This document shows, piece after piece, positions 1 to 9,691 of a stretch of 64,000 nt of DNA. The first letter of the stretch is position 1; every line of letters starts with the position of its first letter. Location of the stretch: contig NZ_BJNT01000004.1 in NCBI RefSeq assembly GCF_006539825.1, forward strand, positions 124,001-188,000, written 5' to 3'. The notes beneath the pieces are model-generated. The model saw nothing but the letters and a program-made list of their open reading frames with translations, was not told the origin of the DNA and made no database searches. Made by a program: the position numbers and the translations under genes. Source of the DNA: Corynebacterium variabile (lineage in GTDB: Bacteria; Actinomycetota; Actinomycetes; Mycobacteriales; Mycobacteriaceae).

Positions 1-224
1 CCGACGGCCGGTACCGTTTCACCGTCGACCCGGCCCCGGGCACCTACCGCCTGCGCTTCCACACCGGTGACTTCCTCGCCGCCGCCGACACCGCCACCCT
101 TTACCCGTGGGTGGACATCACGTTCACTGTCGAGGACCCCGAGGTGGACCCGGCGACCCCTTCCCACCTGCATATTCCGCTGCTGCTCAACCCCTTCGGC
201 TACTCCACCTACCGCGGATCCTGA
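1..224 (+). CDS. uraH: 5-hydroxyisourate hydrolase, C-terminal part (cut by window edge)
   Basis: The reading frame is open from base 3 and ends at TGA 222-224. The last residues read HLHIPLLLNPFGYSTYRGS; the YSTYRGS ending is the C-terminal signature of HIU hydrolases (transthyretin-like proteins) and carries part of their active site. The family hydrolyses 5-hydroxyisourate, the product of urate oxidation, on the way to allantoin. About 73 residues are present of a usual 110 or so. It belongs functionally with the allantoinase and allantoicase genes 35 kb away, but it sits directly before the unrelated moxR block. Confidence 0.9.
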   Translation, partial: DGRYRFTVDPAPGTYRLRFHTGDFLAAADTATLYPWVDITFTVEDPEVDPATPSHLHIPLLLNPFGYSTYRGS

Positions 225-240
225 GGGGGAGGACGCGTCG

Positions 241-1209
241 ATGAACGACACCACCACTGACGCCGCCGTCACAGCGGTCCGCGATCTGGCCCACACCCTG
301 CACACCTCCCTGGCGCAGGTCCTCAAGGGCAAGACCGCGGCGATCGACGCCGTCATCACCACCGTGCTGGCCGGCGGGCACGTCCTGCTGGAGGACGTCC
401 CCGGCGTCGGTAAGACGACCCTGGCCACAGCCCTCGCCGGATCGGTGAACGCCGAGGTCCGGCGCATCCAGTTCACCTCGGACATGCTGCCCACCGACGT
501 CACCGGCGTGACCGTCTACGACGACGAGGCCCGGCGCTTCCAGTTCCACCCCGGCCCCGTCTTCACCAATTTCGCCGTGGGTGACGAGGTCAACCGGGCC
601 TCGCCGAGGACGCAGTCCGCCCTGCTGGAGGCGATGGCCGAACGTCGCGTCACCGTCGACGGCACCACCCATGACCTGCCGGACCTGTTCATGGTCATCG
701 CGACCCAGAACCCGCAGGACATGGCCGGGACCTTCCCGCTGCCCGAGGCGCAGCGTGACCGTTTCATGACCCGGATTTCGCTGGGCTACCCGGAGCCGCA
801 GGCGGAGATCGACATGGTGCTCTCCCAGGGTGCGCGGCGTCCTGAGGAGCTGGTGCGCAGCGTCGTCAGTGTCGACGACGTCCTCGCCGCCCAGCATGCG
901 GTCCGGGACATCGCCGTCGGTGAGCCGGTCGCCCGCTACCTGGTGGACATTGTCTCGGCGACGCGGCGTCACCCCGACATCGCCCTCGGCGCCAGCCCAC
1001 GTGCCACCCTGCACCTGATCCGCGCGGCCCGGGCACGTGCGGCGATGCAGGGCCGTGGCTTCGTCATCCCCGACGATGTCGCCCACCTGGCGGCCATGGT
1101 GCTGCCGCACCGCCTGTCGATGCGGGGACGCTTCGCCACGGTCGGCGACGCCCACTCCACGGCGGTGACTGTCGTCTCCCGGATCGTCGCCTCGACCGGG
1201 CTGCGCTGA
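241..1209 (+). CDS. moxR: MoxR-family AAA+ ATPase
   Basis: This protein of about 322 residues is probably a chaperone-like AAA+ ATPase. Visible motifs are Walker A (GVGKTTLA, about residue 57), the Walker B/sensor region (VGDEVNRASPRTQSALLEAM) and ATQNPQDMAGTFPLPEAQRDRF, all characteristic of MoxR. The ATG at 241 was chosen because GAGGGGGA lies just upstream and because residues before it do not resemble the family. It is followed closely by a DUF58 gene and a transglutaminase gene, the standard actinobacterial MoxR-DUF58-TgpA arrangement, suggesting a role in assembling or maturing a cell-envelope protein. The substrate cannot be read from the sequence. Confidence 0.95.
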   Translation: MNDTTTDAAVTAVRDLAHTLHTSLAQVLKGKTAAIDAVITTVLAGGHVLLEDVPGVGKTTLATALAGSVNAEVRRIQFTSDMLPTDVTGVTVYDDEARRFQFHPGPVFTNFAVGDEVNRASPRTQSALLEAMAERRVTVDGTTHDLPDLFMVIATQNPQDMAGTFPLPEAQRDRFMTRISLGYPEPQAEIDMVLSQGARRPEELVRSVVSVDDVLAAQHAVRDIAVGEPVARYLVDIVSATRRHPDIALGASPRATLHLIRAARARAAMQGRGFVIPDDVAHLAAMVLPHRLSMRGRFATVGDAHSTAVTVVSRIVASTGLR

Positions 1210-1219
1210 CGGGGCTGCG

Positions 1220-2344
1220 ATGAGGGCGAAGCGAAAGACCCTGCCGGTCGCACTCACCGGGCGTGGCTGGGGGTTCCTCATCTGCGCCGTGATTCTCGTG
1301 GTCCTGTGGCGCGTCCTCGAACTCCAGGACCTGCGCTACCTCATGGTGCTTCCCGCGGTGATGCTGCTGCTCTCCCTGCTGTTCGTGCTGGTGGTACCGC
1401 CTCTGGCGCGGATGCGCACCGAGGTCGACGTGCCGGACGCCACCCCGACGGTCGGTGGCGGCATCGCCTGCTCCGCGACGGTCGTCCAACGCCTCCCGCT
1501 CACGCTGCACACCCGGGTGCTGTGGCTCTTCGGTGACCGCGCCGTCCGGCAGGACGCCACTGTCGCACGCGCCCCGGTCGAGTCCCGGGTGGCCTTCCGC
1601 GCCCGGCAGCGTGGTGTGCAGTGGACCGGTATCACCGGGCTCGTCCTGCCGGACCCGTTGGGCCTGGTCGTCCGCCGGATCCGGGTGGACGCCGGCCGTG
1701 ACCTCCTGGTCCTGCCCCGCCCGCTCGACGGATTGCCCGAGGAGATCCCAGGCCCGCTGCCGGCCCGCTCCGACGACGGTGACGGCGCCGCCGTGGACTA
1801 CTCGGCGGTGTCCGGCGTCCCGGCCGGTGTGCTGCGCGAGTTCCGTACCGGGGACGCCGTGCGCCAGGTCCACTGGAAACAGAGCGCCCGCCTGGGCAAG
1901 CTGCTGGTCAACCAGTACGACGCCCCCGATCTGAAGGACGCGACGGTGCACCTCGTCGCCGATGCCACCTGCTACAGCTCTGAGGCGTCCTTCGAGACGG
2001 CGGTCTCGACGACGGTCACGCTCGCCGACCGGCTGCTGGAGGAGGGCTACCGCGTCCTTCTCACCTGCGGTGACCGGCCGGTCGAGGCCTGCGGTCACGG
2101 CGACGAGGTGCGCCGCGTCCTGGCGCTCGTCAGCACCACGAACACAGCCGGGGACACTGCCGGGGACACACCCGGGGACGCCCCGGTGCTCCCCGCCGAC
2201 GTGATCGTCACCGGCACCGTCACCCGCGGTCTCAGTGACCGGATGCGGGACGCCGGAGACAATGGAGCCACCGGTGAACTCGTCGCCGTGGAGAAGCTTG
2301 CCGTGGAACTCCCCGCGGATACTCCGGAGGTGGCGTCCCGGTGA
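1220..2344 (+). CDS. DUF58 domain membrane protein
   Basis: This 374-residue protein has two N-terminal membrane segments (about residues 15-35 and 38-58) followed by a soluble region. The DUF58 core lies near residues 195-235 and reads GVLREFRTGDAVRQVHWKQS followed by ARLGKLLVNQYD. DUF58 proteins resemble von Willebrand factor A domains and are nearly always paired with MoxR ATPases. It starts 10 bases after moxR and ends in a GTGA overlap with the next gene, so the three are translationally coupled. Its function is inferred only from this partnership. Confidence 0.9.
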   Translation: MRAKRKTLPVALTGRGWGFLICAVILVVLWRVLELQDLRYLMVLPAVMLLLSLLFVLVVPPLARMRTEVDVPDATPTVGGGIACSATVVQRLPLTLHTRVLWLFGDRAVRQDATVARAPVESRVAFRARQRGVQWTGITGLVLPDPLGLVVRRIRVDAGRDLLVLPRPLDGLPEEIPGPLPARSDDGDGAAVDYSAVSGVPAGVLREFRTGDAVRQVHWKQSARLGKLLVNQYDAPDLKDATVHLVADATCYSSEASFETAVSTTVTLADRLLEEGYRVLLTCGDRPVEACGHGDEVRRVLALVSTTNTAGDTAGDTPGDAPVLPADVIVTGTVTRGLSDRMRDAGDNGATGELVAVEKLAVELPADTPEVASR

Positions 2345-4626
2345 GCGCCCCGACTTCCGCCTCCACCCGTAGCTTCCGACCCCGACTGCTGATGGCGGGC
2401 GTCCTCATCACCCTGCTGTGCGCCGTGGTCCTGCAGTCGATGGACCTCATCTTCCACGTCGGCGCGTGGCAGAGGCAGATCCTCCTCATCTTCGGCGTGA
2501 CCGTCCTGCCCGCGACGGCCGTGGCCGCGGTCCTCCCGCCACGTCGGGAGACACTCGCCCTGGTCAGTGGTGCCCTGGCCGGTGCGGGGACATGGCTCGC
2601 CCTGTTCCTCGGCACCGGCCGTGCAGGGGAGTGGTTACGCCGCCCGGTCGACATGTTCGACCGGGCGGCGCAGATCGTCAACACCGCGGCGACCCCCTTC
2701 GACCCCACCGGCCCGGTCAGCGACCTGCTGCTGCTCATGGGCCTGATGCTGGGCATCGCGGCGGCGTCCCTGCTGGTCGGGGTGGGTGCGCCCTTCGCCA
2801 CCGGCGGGTTCCTGTCACTGCTGCTGCTCGCCCCGGTCGCGGCGACGGGTGTGGTCGTCGACCGGCCGCTGATCATCGCGGCCGGCGTCCTGCTGGTGCT
2901 GCTGGCCTGGACCGCCGCGCCCCGGATCTCGGTGCCGGGACTGACGATGGCGGCGCTGGCCGGCGTCATCGCGGTGGGCGTCGTCGCCGCGATGCCGGAC
3001 GCGACCGACCGCGTCTGGAACCCGGCGGTGGTGAAGTCCCCGGTGAACAGCACCGTGCCGGACGTCACCGTCTCCCTGGCCGAGGACCTGCAGAAGCGCA
3101 GCGGATCCAGGGTCTTCAGCTTCGAGACGGAGACTCCGGGCGCCCACTACTTCACGCTGGCCACTCTCGCCGACTTCGACGGCGGACGCTGGACCCCGAG
3201 GGAGGACGCTGCGGATATCAGCCTCGATGAACCCCGGTCGGCACAGGTGCCGCCGGGCCTGGAGTCGACGACGGTGACGATGGACGGGTTGCGCAGTGAG
3301 TGGCTGCCGCTGCCGCAGTCGGCGTACCGGGTGGTGCCGCTGGACGAGCACCGCAATGACTTCGACCCGGGAAAGTGGACCTGGATGACAGACTCCGCGA
3401 CCGCAAAGGCGTCGACGGCCGTGACCCGCGACGGTGACCTGTACACCGTCGAGTCGGTGCCGCTGGTCTCCAGCCGGCTCGGCGACGTGGACCTGAGTGC
3501 CCTGGCGGCGTCGGGTGTGGACACCGGGGCGATCGACCAGGCGTCCTACCTGGAACTTCCGGGAGAGGTGCCGGCGTCACTGCGCGATGCGGCGACCGAG
3601 GCGGCCGGGGGAGCGACGGACCGGATCCAGGCCGGGTACGCGCTGGAGAACTGGTTCCGCACCGGCGGTTTCCGCTACGACGACTCGGTCCCCTACGACC
3701 CCGGGGCGGATCCGGACTCGCCGTACTCGGTCATGGAGTCCCTGCTGACCCAGCGGGCCGGGTTCTGCGTGCACTACGCCTCGACCTTCACCGTCATGGC
3801 CCGTGAGCTGGGGATCCCCACCCGCATGGCGGTGGGCTACGCGGCCCGGTCCAATGCTGACGGGCCGACGAACGTGAAGGCCCGCGAGCTGCACGCCTGG
3901 CCGGAGATCCTCGTCGACGGCGTCGGCTGGGTCGCCTTCGAGCCGACACCCGGTGGTCCCGGTGGCATGGACGTCCCCGCGGAGGGGCAGCCTGCCGGGG
4001 AGTCCCCTGCCCAGGAGACCCCGGAACCGCCGGAGCCCTCGGAGCAGCCGCCGGCTGAATCCGAAACGCCGACGGAAACTCCGGAACCCACGGAGCCGTC
4101 GGAATCCTCGGAGATCCCGCAGTCGGAGGAAATGCCGGAGGATCCGGAGTCCTCTGAGGTTGATGAGGACGACGCCGCGGATTCAAGGTTCACAGTTCCG
4201 CTCCCGGTGCTGGTCGCGGCGGGTGTGATCCTGCTGCTCCTGGTCCCGGCGCTGGTGCGGTGGCTGGTGGGCCGGTGGCGCCGCCGGGGGATCACCTCCG
4301 GTGACCACCCCGCGCAGGACGCCTGGTCCGAGACCACCGCGAAGGCCACGGACCTGGGGCTGAGCCCGGCGGTGGAGGACCTCCGCGCCCGCACCCCCGA
4401 GGCCTGGGCCGAACAGCTCGGCGGTGAGCAGGTGCAGGCGCTGGCGTCCGCCGCCTCGGCGGAGCGCTTCGGCGGCCGGGACTACTCGGACTCGCGTGAG
4501 GAGCTGCGTGGGCTGCTGGACGGTGCGGTCGAGGACCTTGCCGGGCGCGGCGGTCGCGCCGCCCGGGTGCTGGCCGTGCTGGTGCCCCGGTCGTTGTTCC
4601 GGTCGTTTTTCCGGCGGCATCGATGA
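2341..4626 (+). CDS. TgpA-like transmembrane transglutaminase-family protein
   Basis: This 761-residue protein starts at GTG 2341, inside the DUF58 stop. The N-terminal third is a bundle of membrane helices (DUF3488-like). It is followed by an extracytoplasmic region with a transglutaminase-like core: catalytic Cys in RAGFCVHYAS (about residue 478), His in LHAWPEILVDG, and the acidic residue in AFEPTPG (Glu where many relatives have Asp). A Pro/Glu/Ser-rich low-complexity linker (about residues 550-615) leads to a last membrane helix and a cytoplasmic tail of roughly 130 residues. It probably acts on envelope proteins or peptidoglycan with the MoxR/DUF58 partners. Confidence 0.92.
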   Translation: MSAPTSASTRSFRPRLLMAGVLITLLCAVVLQSMDLIFHVGAWQRQILLIFGVTVLPATAVAAVLPPRRETLALVSGALAGAGTWLALFLGTGRAGEWLRRPVDMFDRAAQIVNTAATPFDPTGPVSDLLLLMGLMLGIAAASLLVGVGAPFATGGFLSLLLLAPVAATGVVVDRPLIIAAGVLLVLLAWTAAPRISVPGLTMAALAGVIAVGVVAAMPDATDRVWNPAVVKSPVNSTVPDVTVSLAEDLQKRSGSRVFSFETETPGAHYFTLATLADFDGGRWTPREDAADISLDEPRSAQVPPGLESTTVTMDGLRSEWLPLPQSAYRVVPLDEHRNDFDPGKWTWMTDSATAKASTAVTRDGDLYTVESVPLVSSRLGDVDLSALAASGVDTGAIDQASYLELPGEVPASLRDAATEAAGGATDRIQAGYALENWFRTGGFRYDDSVPYDPGADPDSPYSVMESLLTQRAGFCVHYASTFTVMARELGIPTRMAVGYAARSNADGPTNVKARELHAWPEILVDGVGWVAFEPTPGGPGGMDVPAEGQPAGESPAQETPEPPEPSEQPPAESETPTETPEPTEPSESSEIPQSEEMPEDPESSEVDEDDAADSRFTVPLPVLVAAGVILLLLVPALVRWLVGRWRRRGITSGDHPAQDAWSETTAKATDLGLSPAVEDLRARTPEAWAEQLGGEQVQALASAASAERFGGRDYSDSREELRGLLDGAVEDLAGRGGRAARVLAVLVPRSLFRSFFRRHR

Positions 4627-4722
4627 TCCGGCGGTGAACGGCCGGGGAGTCGGGTATGTTGGGTCGGGTAATGTAATGAATCACAATTCAGAGCAACCGA
4701 TCCGCCCGTACCGAGGAGCCCC

Positions 4723-6486
4723 ATGGACACCAGAGAATCGCTGATCCTCGACGCTGCCGACCTCAACTTCTGTCTCTACGACTGGCTCGACGTCGAATCC
4801 CTCACCGACCTCGAGCGCTACGCCGAGCACAGCCGGGAGACCTTCGACGGACTGCTGGACGTCTCCCGGCAGCTCAGCGAAGACCTCTTCGCGCCGCACA
4901 ACCGCACCGGCGACCTCAATGAACCGACGCTCGTCGACGGCAAGGTGCAGACCATCGACGAGGTGAAGCCCGCCCTCAAGGCTTTCGCGGACGCCGGCTT
5001 CCTCACCGCGACGATGGACGAGGAGTTCGGCGGCTTCAGCCTCCCGGCCACGATCTACCGGGCGGCGTTCCTCTGGTTCCAGGCCGCGAACGTCGGCACC
5101 GTCTCCTACGCCCTGCTCACCACCGGTGCGGCAAACCTCATCCGCACCCACGCCACCGAGGAACTGCAGAAGAAGTTCCTCCCCCCGATGCTCGACGGTC
5201 GTTGGTTCGGCACGATGAACCTGTCCGAGCCCGGCACCGGCTCCGCCCTCGGAGACCTCACCACCGCCGCGACGAAGCAGGAGGACGGCACGTACCGCCT
5301 CCGCGGTGACAAGATGTGGATCTCCGGCGGCGACCAGGAGATCTCCGAGAACATCGTCCACCTCGTCCTCGCCCGCACCGGCGGCCCCGGGGTGAAGGGA
5401 CTGTCGCTGTTCATCGTCCCCAAGTGGCTGGGCGAGCCCGGCAACCTCACGGAACGCAACGGCGTCACCCTCGTCGGCGTCAACCACAAGATGGGCTACC
5501 GCGGCACGGTGAACACCGCGCTGAACTACGACGACGCCACCGGATACCTCATCGGGGAGGAAGGCCGCGGCCTGTTCTACATGTTCCACATGATGAACGA
5601 GGCACGGATCGGCGTCGGTGCCGGCGCGACCGCCCTCGGCGTCACCGGGTTCCTGCACTCCCGGGACTACGCCCGCGGTCGCATCCAGGGCCGTCCGCTG
5701 GACGCCAAGGACCCGAAGACCCCGGCCGTCCCGATCATCCGCCACGCCGACGTGCGCCGGATGCTGCTGGAGCAGAAGGCCTACGCCGAGGGCGCGGTCG
5801 CGGTGATCCTCTATGCCGCGAAGGTGCTCGATGAGTCGGTGGCGGCGTCCTCCCCGGAGGAGCGCACTGCGGCCCACCAGCTGCTGGAGGTGCTCACGCC
5901 GGTCGCGAAGTCCTGGCCGTCGCAGTGGTGCCTGGAGGGCAACAGCCTGGCGATCCAGGTGCTCGGCGGATCCGGCTACACCCGCGACTACCCGGTCGAG
6001 CAGTTCTACCGCGACAACCGGCTCAACCCGATCCACGAGGGAACCCACGGCATCCAGGGCCTTGACCTGCTCGGACGCAAGGTCCTGCTCGACGGCGGCT
6101 CCGGTTTCCGCGACCTGCTCGGCCGGATCACCACGACCTGCGACGGGCTGGCGGACAGCCACCCGGAGCTCGCTGACCCGCTGCGCTCCCGCACCACGCG
6201 CCTCGCCGAGGTCACGGCCATCGCCTGGGAGGACAAGGACGCCGGTACCGCACTGTCCAACGCGACCATGTACCTCGAGGCCGCGGGCGACATCGTCATC
6301 GCCTGGCTGCTCGCCGACCAGGTCCGCGCCCTGGGGGAGAAGACCGGCTCCGAGGACTTCGCCAAGTCGAAGCTGCTCACCGCGTCCTTCTTCATCGACC
6401 ACCTGCTGCCGCGGGTGGACGCCCAGCTCGACCTCGTTGCCAGCAAGGACCGGCGGCTCCACGACCTCGACGATGCCCTCATCTGA
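4723..6486 (+). CDS. acyl-CoA dehydrogenase (DmdC-like long form)
   Basis: This 587-residue FAD-dependent acyl-CoA dehydrogenase is of the long (about 590 residue) subfamily that includes 3-methylmercaptopropionyl-CoA dehydrogenases, with a C-terminal extension. Visible motifs: NLSEPGTGSALGDL (flavin/substrate loop), MWISGGDQEISENIVHLVLA, NEARIGVG, and the putative catalytic Glu in IHEGTHGIQGLDLLGRK. GAGGAG precedes the ATG at 4723. The MaoC gene follows 51 bases later, so the pair probably performs dehydrogenation then hydration of an acyl-CoA. The specific substrate is unknown. Confidence 0.93.
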   Translation: MDTRESLILDAADLNFCLYDWLDVESLTDLERYAEHSRETFDGLLDVSRQLSEDLFAPHNRTGDLNEPTLVDGKVQTIDEVKPALKAFADAGFLTATMDEEFGGFSLPATIYRAAFLWFQAANVGTVSYALLTTGAANLIRTHATEELQKKFLPPMLDGRWFGTMNLSEPGTGSALGDLTTAATKQEDGTYRLRGDKMWISGGDQEISENIVHLVLARTGGPGVKGLSLFIVPKWLGEPGNLTERNGVTLVGVNHKMGYRGTVNTALNYDDATGYLIGEEGRGLFYMFHMMNEARIGVGAGATALGVTGFLHSRDYARGRIQGRPLDAKDPKTPAVPIIRHADVRRMLLEQKAYAEGAVAVILYAAKVLDESVAASSPEERTAAHQLLEVLTPVAKSWPSQWCLEGNSLAIQVLGGSGYTRDYPVEQFYRDNRLNPIHEGTHGIQGLDLLGRKVLLDGGSGFRDLLGRITTTCDGLADSHPELADPLRSRTTRLAEVTAIAWEDKDAGTALSNATMYLEAAGDIVIAWLLADQVRALGEKTGSEDFAKSKLLTASFFIDHLLPRVDAQLDLVASKDRRLHDLDDALI

Positions 6487-6537
6487 CCCCGGATCCGACC
6501 TCTGTTCCGATCCTTTTCCACCTACCCAGGAGATTCC

Positions 6538-7008
6538 ATGCGCACCTTCACCACCACCGAGGAACTGACCGACGCCAAGGGCGAGGACCTCGGCGTCACC
6601 GACTGGACCACCATGACCCAGGAGCGGGTCAACACCATGGCGGACGCCATCGACGACCACCAGTGGATCCACGTCGACAAGGAGCGGGCGGACGCCGGCC
6701 CCTTCGGCGGCCCCATCGCCCACGGCTTCCTCAGTCTCTCGTACCTGCCCACCCTCGCCGGCCAGACCTTCGACTTCTCCGCCTGGCCCGCACTGATCAA
6801 CTACGGCCTGAACAAGGCACGCTTCCCCGTCCCGGTGCACGTCGGCGACCGGATCCGCGCCCACGCCGTTCTCGCCGACGTGGTCCCCAAAGGTTCCGGC
6901 ACGCTGGTCACCCTCGACCTCACCCTCGAGATCGATGGTGGGGACGGCACCGTGAAACCCGGTTGCCTGTGCGAGTTCCTCGTGCTGCTGCTCGGCGAGC
7001 CGTCCTAG
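6538..7008 (+). CDS. MaoC-family (R)-enoyl-CoA hydratase-like protein
   Basis: This 156-residue single hot-dog domain has the MaoC active-site segment IDDHQWIHVDKERA, with the conserved Asp and His, and GGPIAHGFLSLSYLP downstream. Relatives hydrate 2-enoyl-CoA to 3-hydroxyacyl-CoA. AGGAG lies 5-9 bases before the ATG. It is co-directional with the acyl-CoA dehydrogenase. Its stop overlaps the stop of the opposing oxidase gene in a CTAG palindrome, so the two transcription units converge with no intergenic space. Confidence 0.92.
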   Translation: MRTFTTTEELTDAKGEDLGVTDWTTMTQERVNTMADAIDDHQWIHVDKERADAGPFGGPIAHGFLSLSYLPTLAGQTFDFSAWPALINYGLNKARFPVPVHVGDRIRAHAVLADVVPKGSGTLVTLDLTLEIDGGDGTVKPGCLCEFLVLLLGEPS

Positions 7009-8069
7009 AGCTGCTCCACCATCTCGGCGACGCGCTCGGCCGTGCCCCAGCTCAGGGTCACGCCCGCCCCGCCGTGCCCGTAGGCGGCGATGACCGGGAT
7101 GCTGACCTCGTCCGTGTCCACCTGCTCGATGCGCAGTGATGACCGGGAAGGACGCAGCCCCGCGCCGTGACCGAGGATCGGCAGCTCCTTCAGCGCCGGG
7201 ACCAGGGCCTCGGCCCGGGCGAGGATCGCTTCGGCGGTCTCCGCGTCCGGATCCTCATTCCCGTTGCCGACCTCGGCGATTCCACCGACGACAATGTCGT
7301 CCACCCGGGGGAAGACGTAGGTCATGTTCTCCGGATCGTCGTCATCGACGTACCAGTCGGTGAGGACGGGGCCACCGTCCTCTCCGCCGTCCCCGTCCTC
7401 GTCGTCGGAGCCGTTGGCGAAGACGATGACCTGGCCGCGAACCGGGGTGACCTCGTCGTCTCCGCCGAGCAGTTCGCCGCCGCGGAGTCCCCCGCAGATG
7501 ATGACCGCTTCCGGGGGAGCGGTGTTGTAGGCGCCCTTGACCAGCAGGTCGAGGGACTCCACCGTCTTCCACCGGAACGCCACCCCGGCGATCCGGCAGG
7601 AGTCCATGAGCCAGGCGAGGTAGGTCGGGGTCATGATCAGCGGCAGTGTCGTCTCGACACCGCGCTCGGCTCCCTGGGCGCCCTCGCGCTCGACCTCGGT
7701 CACGGCGTCCTCCCCGAGAACCTCGGTGACAGTCGGGACCCAGGAGCGGTCCGGCGGGTCGAGGCGCTCGCGGAGGAAGCCGCGGCGCATCTCGACCGGT
7801 GCGATGTCGTCGGTGACATCGTCGGCGCCCTCGGACTGTGCGGCCTCGGCCTGCCCCGCCAGCTCGACGAACCTGATCAGCGAGCGCTTCTCCAGGTCAG
7901 GAGCATTCTCGACGGTGACGTCGTAGGGGAACCAGAGGGCGCCGGCGCGGGCGGAGACGGTGTCCCCGGGGCCGTGGTCGGCGACGACGGTCACCTCATG
8001 ACCGGCTCCGGCGAGTTCGAGGGCACAGGACAGGCCGGTGACGCCGGCCCCGATGACGGTGATGCGCAT
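7005..8069 (-). CDS. D-amino-acid oxidase-like FAD oxidoreductase
   Basis: This 354-residue protein starts with the dinucleotide-binding strand ITVIGAGVTGLSCALELA. It has the DAO-type segments VRGQVIVFAN, TYVFPRVDDIVVGG and, near the C-terminus, GAGLRPSRSSLRIE, which contains the substrate-carboxylate Arg typical of D-amino-acid oxidase. The family oxidises D-amino acids to 2-oxo acids, ammonia and hydrogen peroxide. An acidic loop rich in Asp and Glu (about residues 225-240) is unusual. It is apparently monocistronic, and a 72-bp palindromic element lies directly upstream. Confidence 0.88.
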   Translation of the reverse strand: MRITVIGAGVTGLSCALELAGAGHEVTVVADHGPGDTVSARAGALWFPYDVTVENAPDLEKRSLIRFVELAGQAEAAQSEGADDVTDDIAPVEMRRGFLRERLDPPDRSWVPTVTEVLGEDAVTEVEREGAQGAERGVETTLPLIMTPTYLAWLMDSCRIAGVAFRWKTVESLDLLVKGAYNTAPPEAVIICGGLRGGELLGGDDEVTPVRGQVIVFANGSDDEDGDGGEDGGPVLTDWYVDDDDPENMTYVFPRVDDIVVGGIAEVGNGNEDPDAETAEAILARAEALVPALKELPILGHGAGLRPSRSSLRIEQVDTDEVSIPVIAAYGHGGAGVTLSWGTAERVAEMVEQL

Positions 8070-8111
8070 GGTTCACAGCGTAGGCGTTCCATCCGGGACG
8101 GCTGGCAGGGC

Positions 8112-8183
8112 ATGTCGGCAACGCGCAGCGTGAGGTCGCTCACGAGGGGTCCCAGACAGCCTCAGACTGCGCGATGCGGACAT
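8112..8183. repeat. 72-bp palindromic element, copy 1
   Basis: This imperfect inverted repeat has arms starting ATGTCGGCAACGCGCAG and ending CTGCGCGATGCGGACAT around a short loop. It is one of four copies in the window that are exactly 72 bp long and share the same arm sequence (others at 21973, 31275 and 33533). This copy is the most degenerate. It lies between two leftward genes, upstream of the D-amino-acid-oxidase-like gene and downstream of the amidohydrolase at 8225. Confidence 0.85.
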
Positions 8184-8224
8184 CCCCCGTTACGACACCC
8201 GACCGGGCCCGACGTCCCTGCCCC

Positions 8225-9631
8225 TCAGTACGCCGGGGTGAACCCGCCGGCGACCGCGGAGCGGACCATGCCCTCGTCGGCGGCCCGGTTGACCTCGTTG
8301 TAGGTCACGCCGTCGGCACCGGTCACGCCACCGGGCAGGTCCGCGTCGAAGGCGACCTTCCCGCCGACGTAGACCTTGCGCATGTGGCGCAGTCCGCAGG
8401 CCAGCACATAGGTCGCCACCGGATCCCACACCGGCCCGGTCGCCGGATGCCGAGGATCGACGACGACCAGGTCGGCGTACTTGCCGACCGTCAGCGAACC
8501 CACCTTGTCCGACACCCCGATGGAGGACGCCGAGCCGAGGGTGTGCAGGTGAAGCACCCGGTCCACCGACATGATCGAGGCGTCCGAATGGACCGCACGC
8601 TGGGTGAACAGTCCGGTGCGCATGTTTTCGAAGGGGTCGGAGGTGTCCGTGCAGGACTGGTCGTCGACACCCATGCCCACGGTCACGTCCTTGGTGAGCA
8701 ACCCGGTGATGTCGGCGATGCCGGAGCCGAGGCGGCCGTTGGACATCGCCTGCCACACCACCGACGTACCGGACTCCACCACCCGTTCGACCATCCGCTC
8801 GGTCGGGTGGACGAAGTGCCCGAAGGCGAAGTCGGTGCCGAGGACACCGGCGTCGTCGTACCAGTCGAACTTCGCCTGCTGGATCTCGATCTGTTCGGCG
8901 GTCTCCACGAAGTGCGCCTGGTTGGTGATCGACCACTTCTCCATCAGCTCTTTCTCCAGCTCGGCGGTCCGCCGGCCGGACGCCCACTGCACCGCGCCGT
9001 AGACCGAGCCGCCGAGGTTCAGTGCCGGGGTCTTGGCGTCGATGGTGGTCAGGTGGGACATCGCGGCGTCGAATCCGGCGACGGCGTCCGCCTCGGGAAG
9101 CTGCTCGTCGTCGACGCGTACCGAGGTGACGAACCGGATACCGGCGTCCGCCACGCCGTCGATCTGGCGGGTGACGAAGTCCGGGTCGTGGACCTTCACC
9201 GCCTTCAGCGTGGAGGACGCGTAGTCGAACCGGCACACCACGCGCGACTGGGTGAAGTTGTAGACGCTGGTCACACCCGCGGCGAGGTGGTCGAGTCCAC
9301 CGGCGCGGGAGAGCCAGTACATGATCTCCGGGTCTGCCTCGGCGAGCATCGCGGAGTTCTGCGTGACCCAGGTGTACAGCGGTTCGGTGTGGGCGATGCC
9401 GCGCATGCCGCCGGTGTAGATGTGGCTGTGCGCGGAGATGAATCCGGGCGCGAGGAAGGCGCCGTTGAGGTCGACGACCTCGGAGAACGCCGCGGTGGTC
9501 GCAGGGTCCGGTGTCCCTTCGCCGAGACCTGTGATGCGTCCGTCGTCGTCGACGGAGAGCCAGCCGCGGAACCAGCGGGGCTGGGCGGGGTCGACGGGGA
9601 TGATGACGGCGTCGATGAAGAGCGTGCTCAT
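8225..9631 (-). CDS. metal-dependent amidohydrolase / aminohydrolase (TrzA/AtzB/SsnA-like)
   Basis: This 468-residue amidohydrolase has all four metal ligands of the mononuclear deaminase subfamily: SAHSH (HxH) near residue 65, the His in QAHFVETAEQ, the His in FGHFVHPTERM, and the Asp in GMGVDDQS. The family removes amino or substituted-amino groups from heterocycles (8-oxoguanine, triazines, thiomethyladenosine); the substrate here is not identifiable. It has its own upstream promoter box and a conserved 5' leader shared with the operon at 18140, so it is probably co-regulated with the transporter and cytosine-deaminase-like gene. An SD-like AGGAGG precedes the ATG. Confidence 0.88.
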   Translation of the reverse strand: MSTLFIDAVIIPVDPAQPRWFRGWLSVDDDGRITGLGEGTPDPATTAAFSEVVDLNGAFLAPGFISAHSHIYTGGMRGIAHTEPLYTWVTQNSAMLAEADPEIMYWLSRAGGLDHLAAGVTSVYNFTQSRVVCRFDYASSTLKAVKVHDPDFVTRQIDGVADAGIRFVTSVRVDDEQLPEADAVAGFDAAMSHLTTIDAKTPALNLGGSVYGAVQWASGRRTAELEKELMEKWSITNQAHFVETAEQIEIQQAKFDWYDDAGVLGTDFAFGHFVHPTERMVERVVESGTSVVWQAMSNGRLGSGIADITGLLTKDVTVGMGVDDQSCTDTSDPFENMRTGLFTQRAVHSDASIMSVDRVLHLHTLGSASSIGVSDKVGSLTVGKYADLVVVDPRHPATGPVWDPVATYVLACGLRHMRKVYVGGKVAFDADLPGGVTGADGVTYNEVNRAADEGMVRSAVAGGFTPAY

Positions 9632-9691
9632 GGCAGATGGAACCTCCTGGGTCCGGCTGGGGTCAGTGACATGTCAGATGACGGTCAGACG

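Noticed and set aside
4681-6864. Very long leftward open frame (about 727 codons) opposite the acyl-CoA dehydrogenase and MaoC genes
   Set aside because: It is an antisense shadow created by high GC at third positions. Its product is Val/Gly/Glu-rich with no motifs, while the forward genes have full family signatures.
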